From contig NZ_JAGIPH010000004.1 of the NCBI RefSeq assembly GCF_017877135.1, positions 372,001-436,000 of the forward strand: a stretch of 64,000 nucleotides of DNA. Direction: 5' to 3'. The notes beneath the pieces were generated by a model. The model ran no database searches. It had not been told where the DNA came from and saw nothing but the letters and a program-made list of their open reading frames with translations. A program made the translations under genes and the position numbers. Shown here piece by piece: positions 63,504 to 64,000 of the stretch; within the stretch, counting starts at the first letter, position 1, and the number at the start of each line of letters is the position of its first letter. The DNA is from Neorhizobium galegae. GTDB lineage: Bacteria > Pseudomonadota > Alphaproteobacteria > Rhizobiales > Rhizobiaceae.

Positions 63504-64000
63504 CTATGGCAGGAAGGCCGAATAATCGCCGTCTTCCGCTGCTTTTCGCAAAAGCGCGATCATACCGGCGCGCTTGTGCAACAGGCCCTTGTAGGCGGCC
63601 TGCGCTTCACTCATGGCGTCCAGCTGATCGGCCAGCGAGGCCATGAGGCGCGCGGCATCCGGCTCGCGGGCGAGCTGCGCCAGCGGATCGAGATAGATGC
63701 GGATGGTGAAGACGATGTCGCCGGAGACCGGGAGCTTGCGCAGGGTCTGGCGCTCCACCCTCAGGAAATGGGCGGCAGGCGGCCTGTCCGGCATCACGCG
63801 CTGGCTCTTGGATTTCGGCAGGAAGAGGTCATCGGTGGCATTCACCGACCAGTTCATCCGGCTGACCAGCCGATCATCCGGCAGCCGGTCGAACATGCGG
63901 TTGATCAGTTCGGCATTGCGGCTGCCGCCCTCGAAATCAGGGACTTCGGCATGAACCTCATCCATCACCCGCCCGAATTTCTCCTCCAGCGACCAGGAGG
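63504..64000 (-). CDS. DUF3445 protein (heme-dependent oxidative N-demethylase-like), partial
   Basis: The 3' part (about 165 codons) of a gene whose 5' end lies beyond the window; the frame stays open to base 64000, with SLEEKFGRVMDEVH upstream of the first Met. Segments RMNWSVNATDDLF and LRVERQTLRKLPVSGDIVFT are typical of the DUF3445 / heme-dependent oxidative N-demethylase family. Substrate and partners cannot be judged from this fragment. Confidence 0.82.
   Translation of the reverse strand, partial: SWSLEEKFGRVMDEVHAEVPDFEGGSRNAELINRMFDRLPDDRLVSRMNWSVNATDDLFLPKSKSQRVMPDRPPAAHFLRVERQTLRKLPVSGDIVFTIRIYLDPLAQLAREPDAARLMASLADQLDAMSEAQAAYKGLLHKRAGMIALLRKAAEDGDYSAFLP

Overview
The window is chromosomal DNA of an alphaproteobacterium of the family Rhizobiaceae (Agrobacterium/Rhizobium/Allorhizobium group). 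The grounds are the glgP-glgB-glgC-glgA-pgm glycogen operon, a eukaryote-type glutamine synthetase II gene with a divergent gstI-like gene, a CpdR regulator, an mmgR/suhB-type small RNA between an N-formylglutamate amidohydrolase gene and an inositol-monophosphatase-like gene, an Omp10-like lipoprotein, homospermidine synthase and a RIME-like palindromic element. The DNA is GC-rich, so many long antisense frames are open by chance and were left out. No prophage, CRISPR array, rRNA operon or complete insertion sequence is visible.

Layout. 0-5.3 kb: the four-gene heterotetrameric sarcosine oxidase operon soxBDAG. 5.3-9.8 kb: cyclopropane-fatty-acid synthase, a MaoC-like hydratase, glycogen debranching enzyme glgX and an SRPBCC protein. 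9.8-18.9 kb: glgP-glgB-glgC-glgA-pgm on the minus strand. 19.1-25.8 kb: a three-gene minus-strand operon of two transglutaminase-like proteins flanking an ATP-grasp/alpha-E fusion; this is the least understood multi-gene system here. 26.1-27.8 kb: divergent gstI and glnII with a sigma-54 promoter. 27.9-32.2 kb: a CLC transporter, small secreted proteins, a PH-domain protein and tRNA-Val(GAC). 32.2-36.7 kb: cpdR, N-formylglutamate amidohydrolase, the mmgR-type sRNA, hisN, a lysophospholipase-like hydrolase, a candidate new sRNA, and a small heat-shock gene with a RpoH-type promoter and a ROSE-like RNA thermometer. 36.8-39.8 kb: a BASS-type transporter with a divergent LysR regulator, and threonine aldolase. 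40.3-46.8 kb: glutamate synthase gltB and gltD, separated by the remains of an AbrB-type antitoxin gene. 46.9-55.2 kb: nucleoside deoxyribosyltransferase, a DUF459 protein, a lytic transglycosylase, galU, a beta-barrel protein, kdsD and an nfeD/stomatin pair. 55.3-58.0 kb: a preQ1-I riboswitch in front of queC, then a palindromic repeat, a GNAT and a beta-lactamase-fold hydrolase. 58.0-64.0 kb: hemH, a LysM-tailed 5'-nucleotidase, omp10, homospermidine synthase and the 3' part of a DUF3445 gene.

The genes fall into a few themes: nitrogen assimilation (glnII, gstI, gltBD, soxBDAG), glucose-1-phosphate metabolism (glg genes, pgm, galU), envelope (cfa, kdsD, omp10, transglycosylase), and RNA-based control. 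The RNA elements are a preQ1 riboswitch, a ROSE-like thermometer, an mmgR-type sRNA and one candidate sRNA. All assignments come from reading the sequence; no database search was run.
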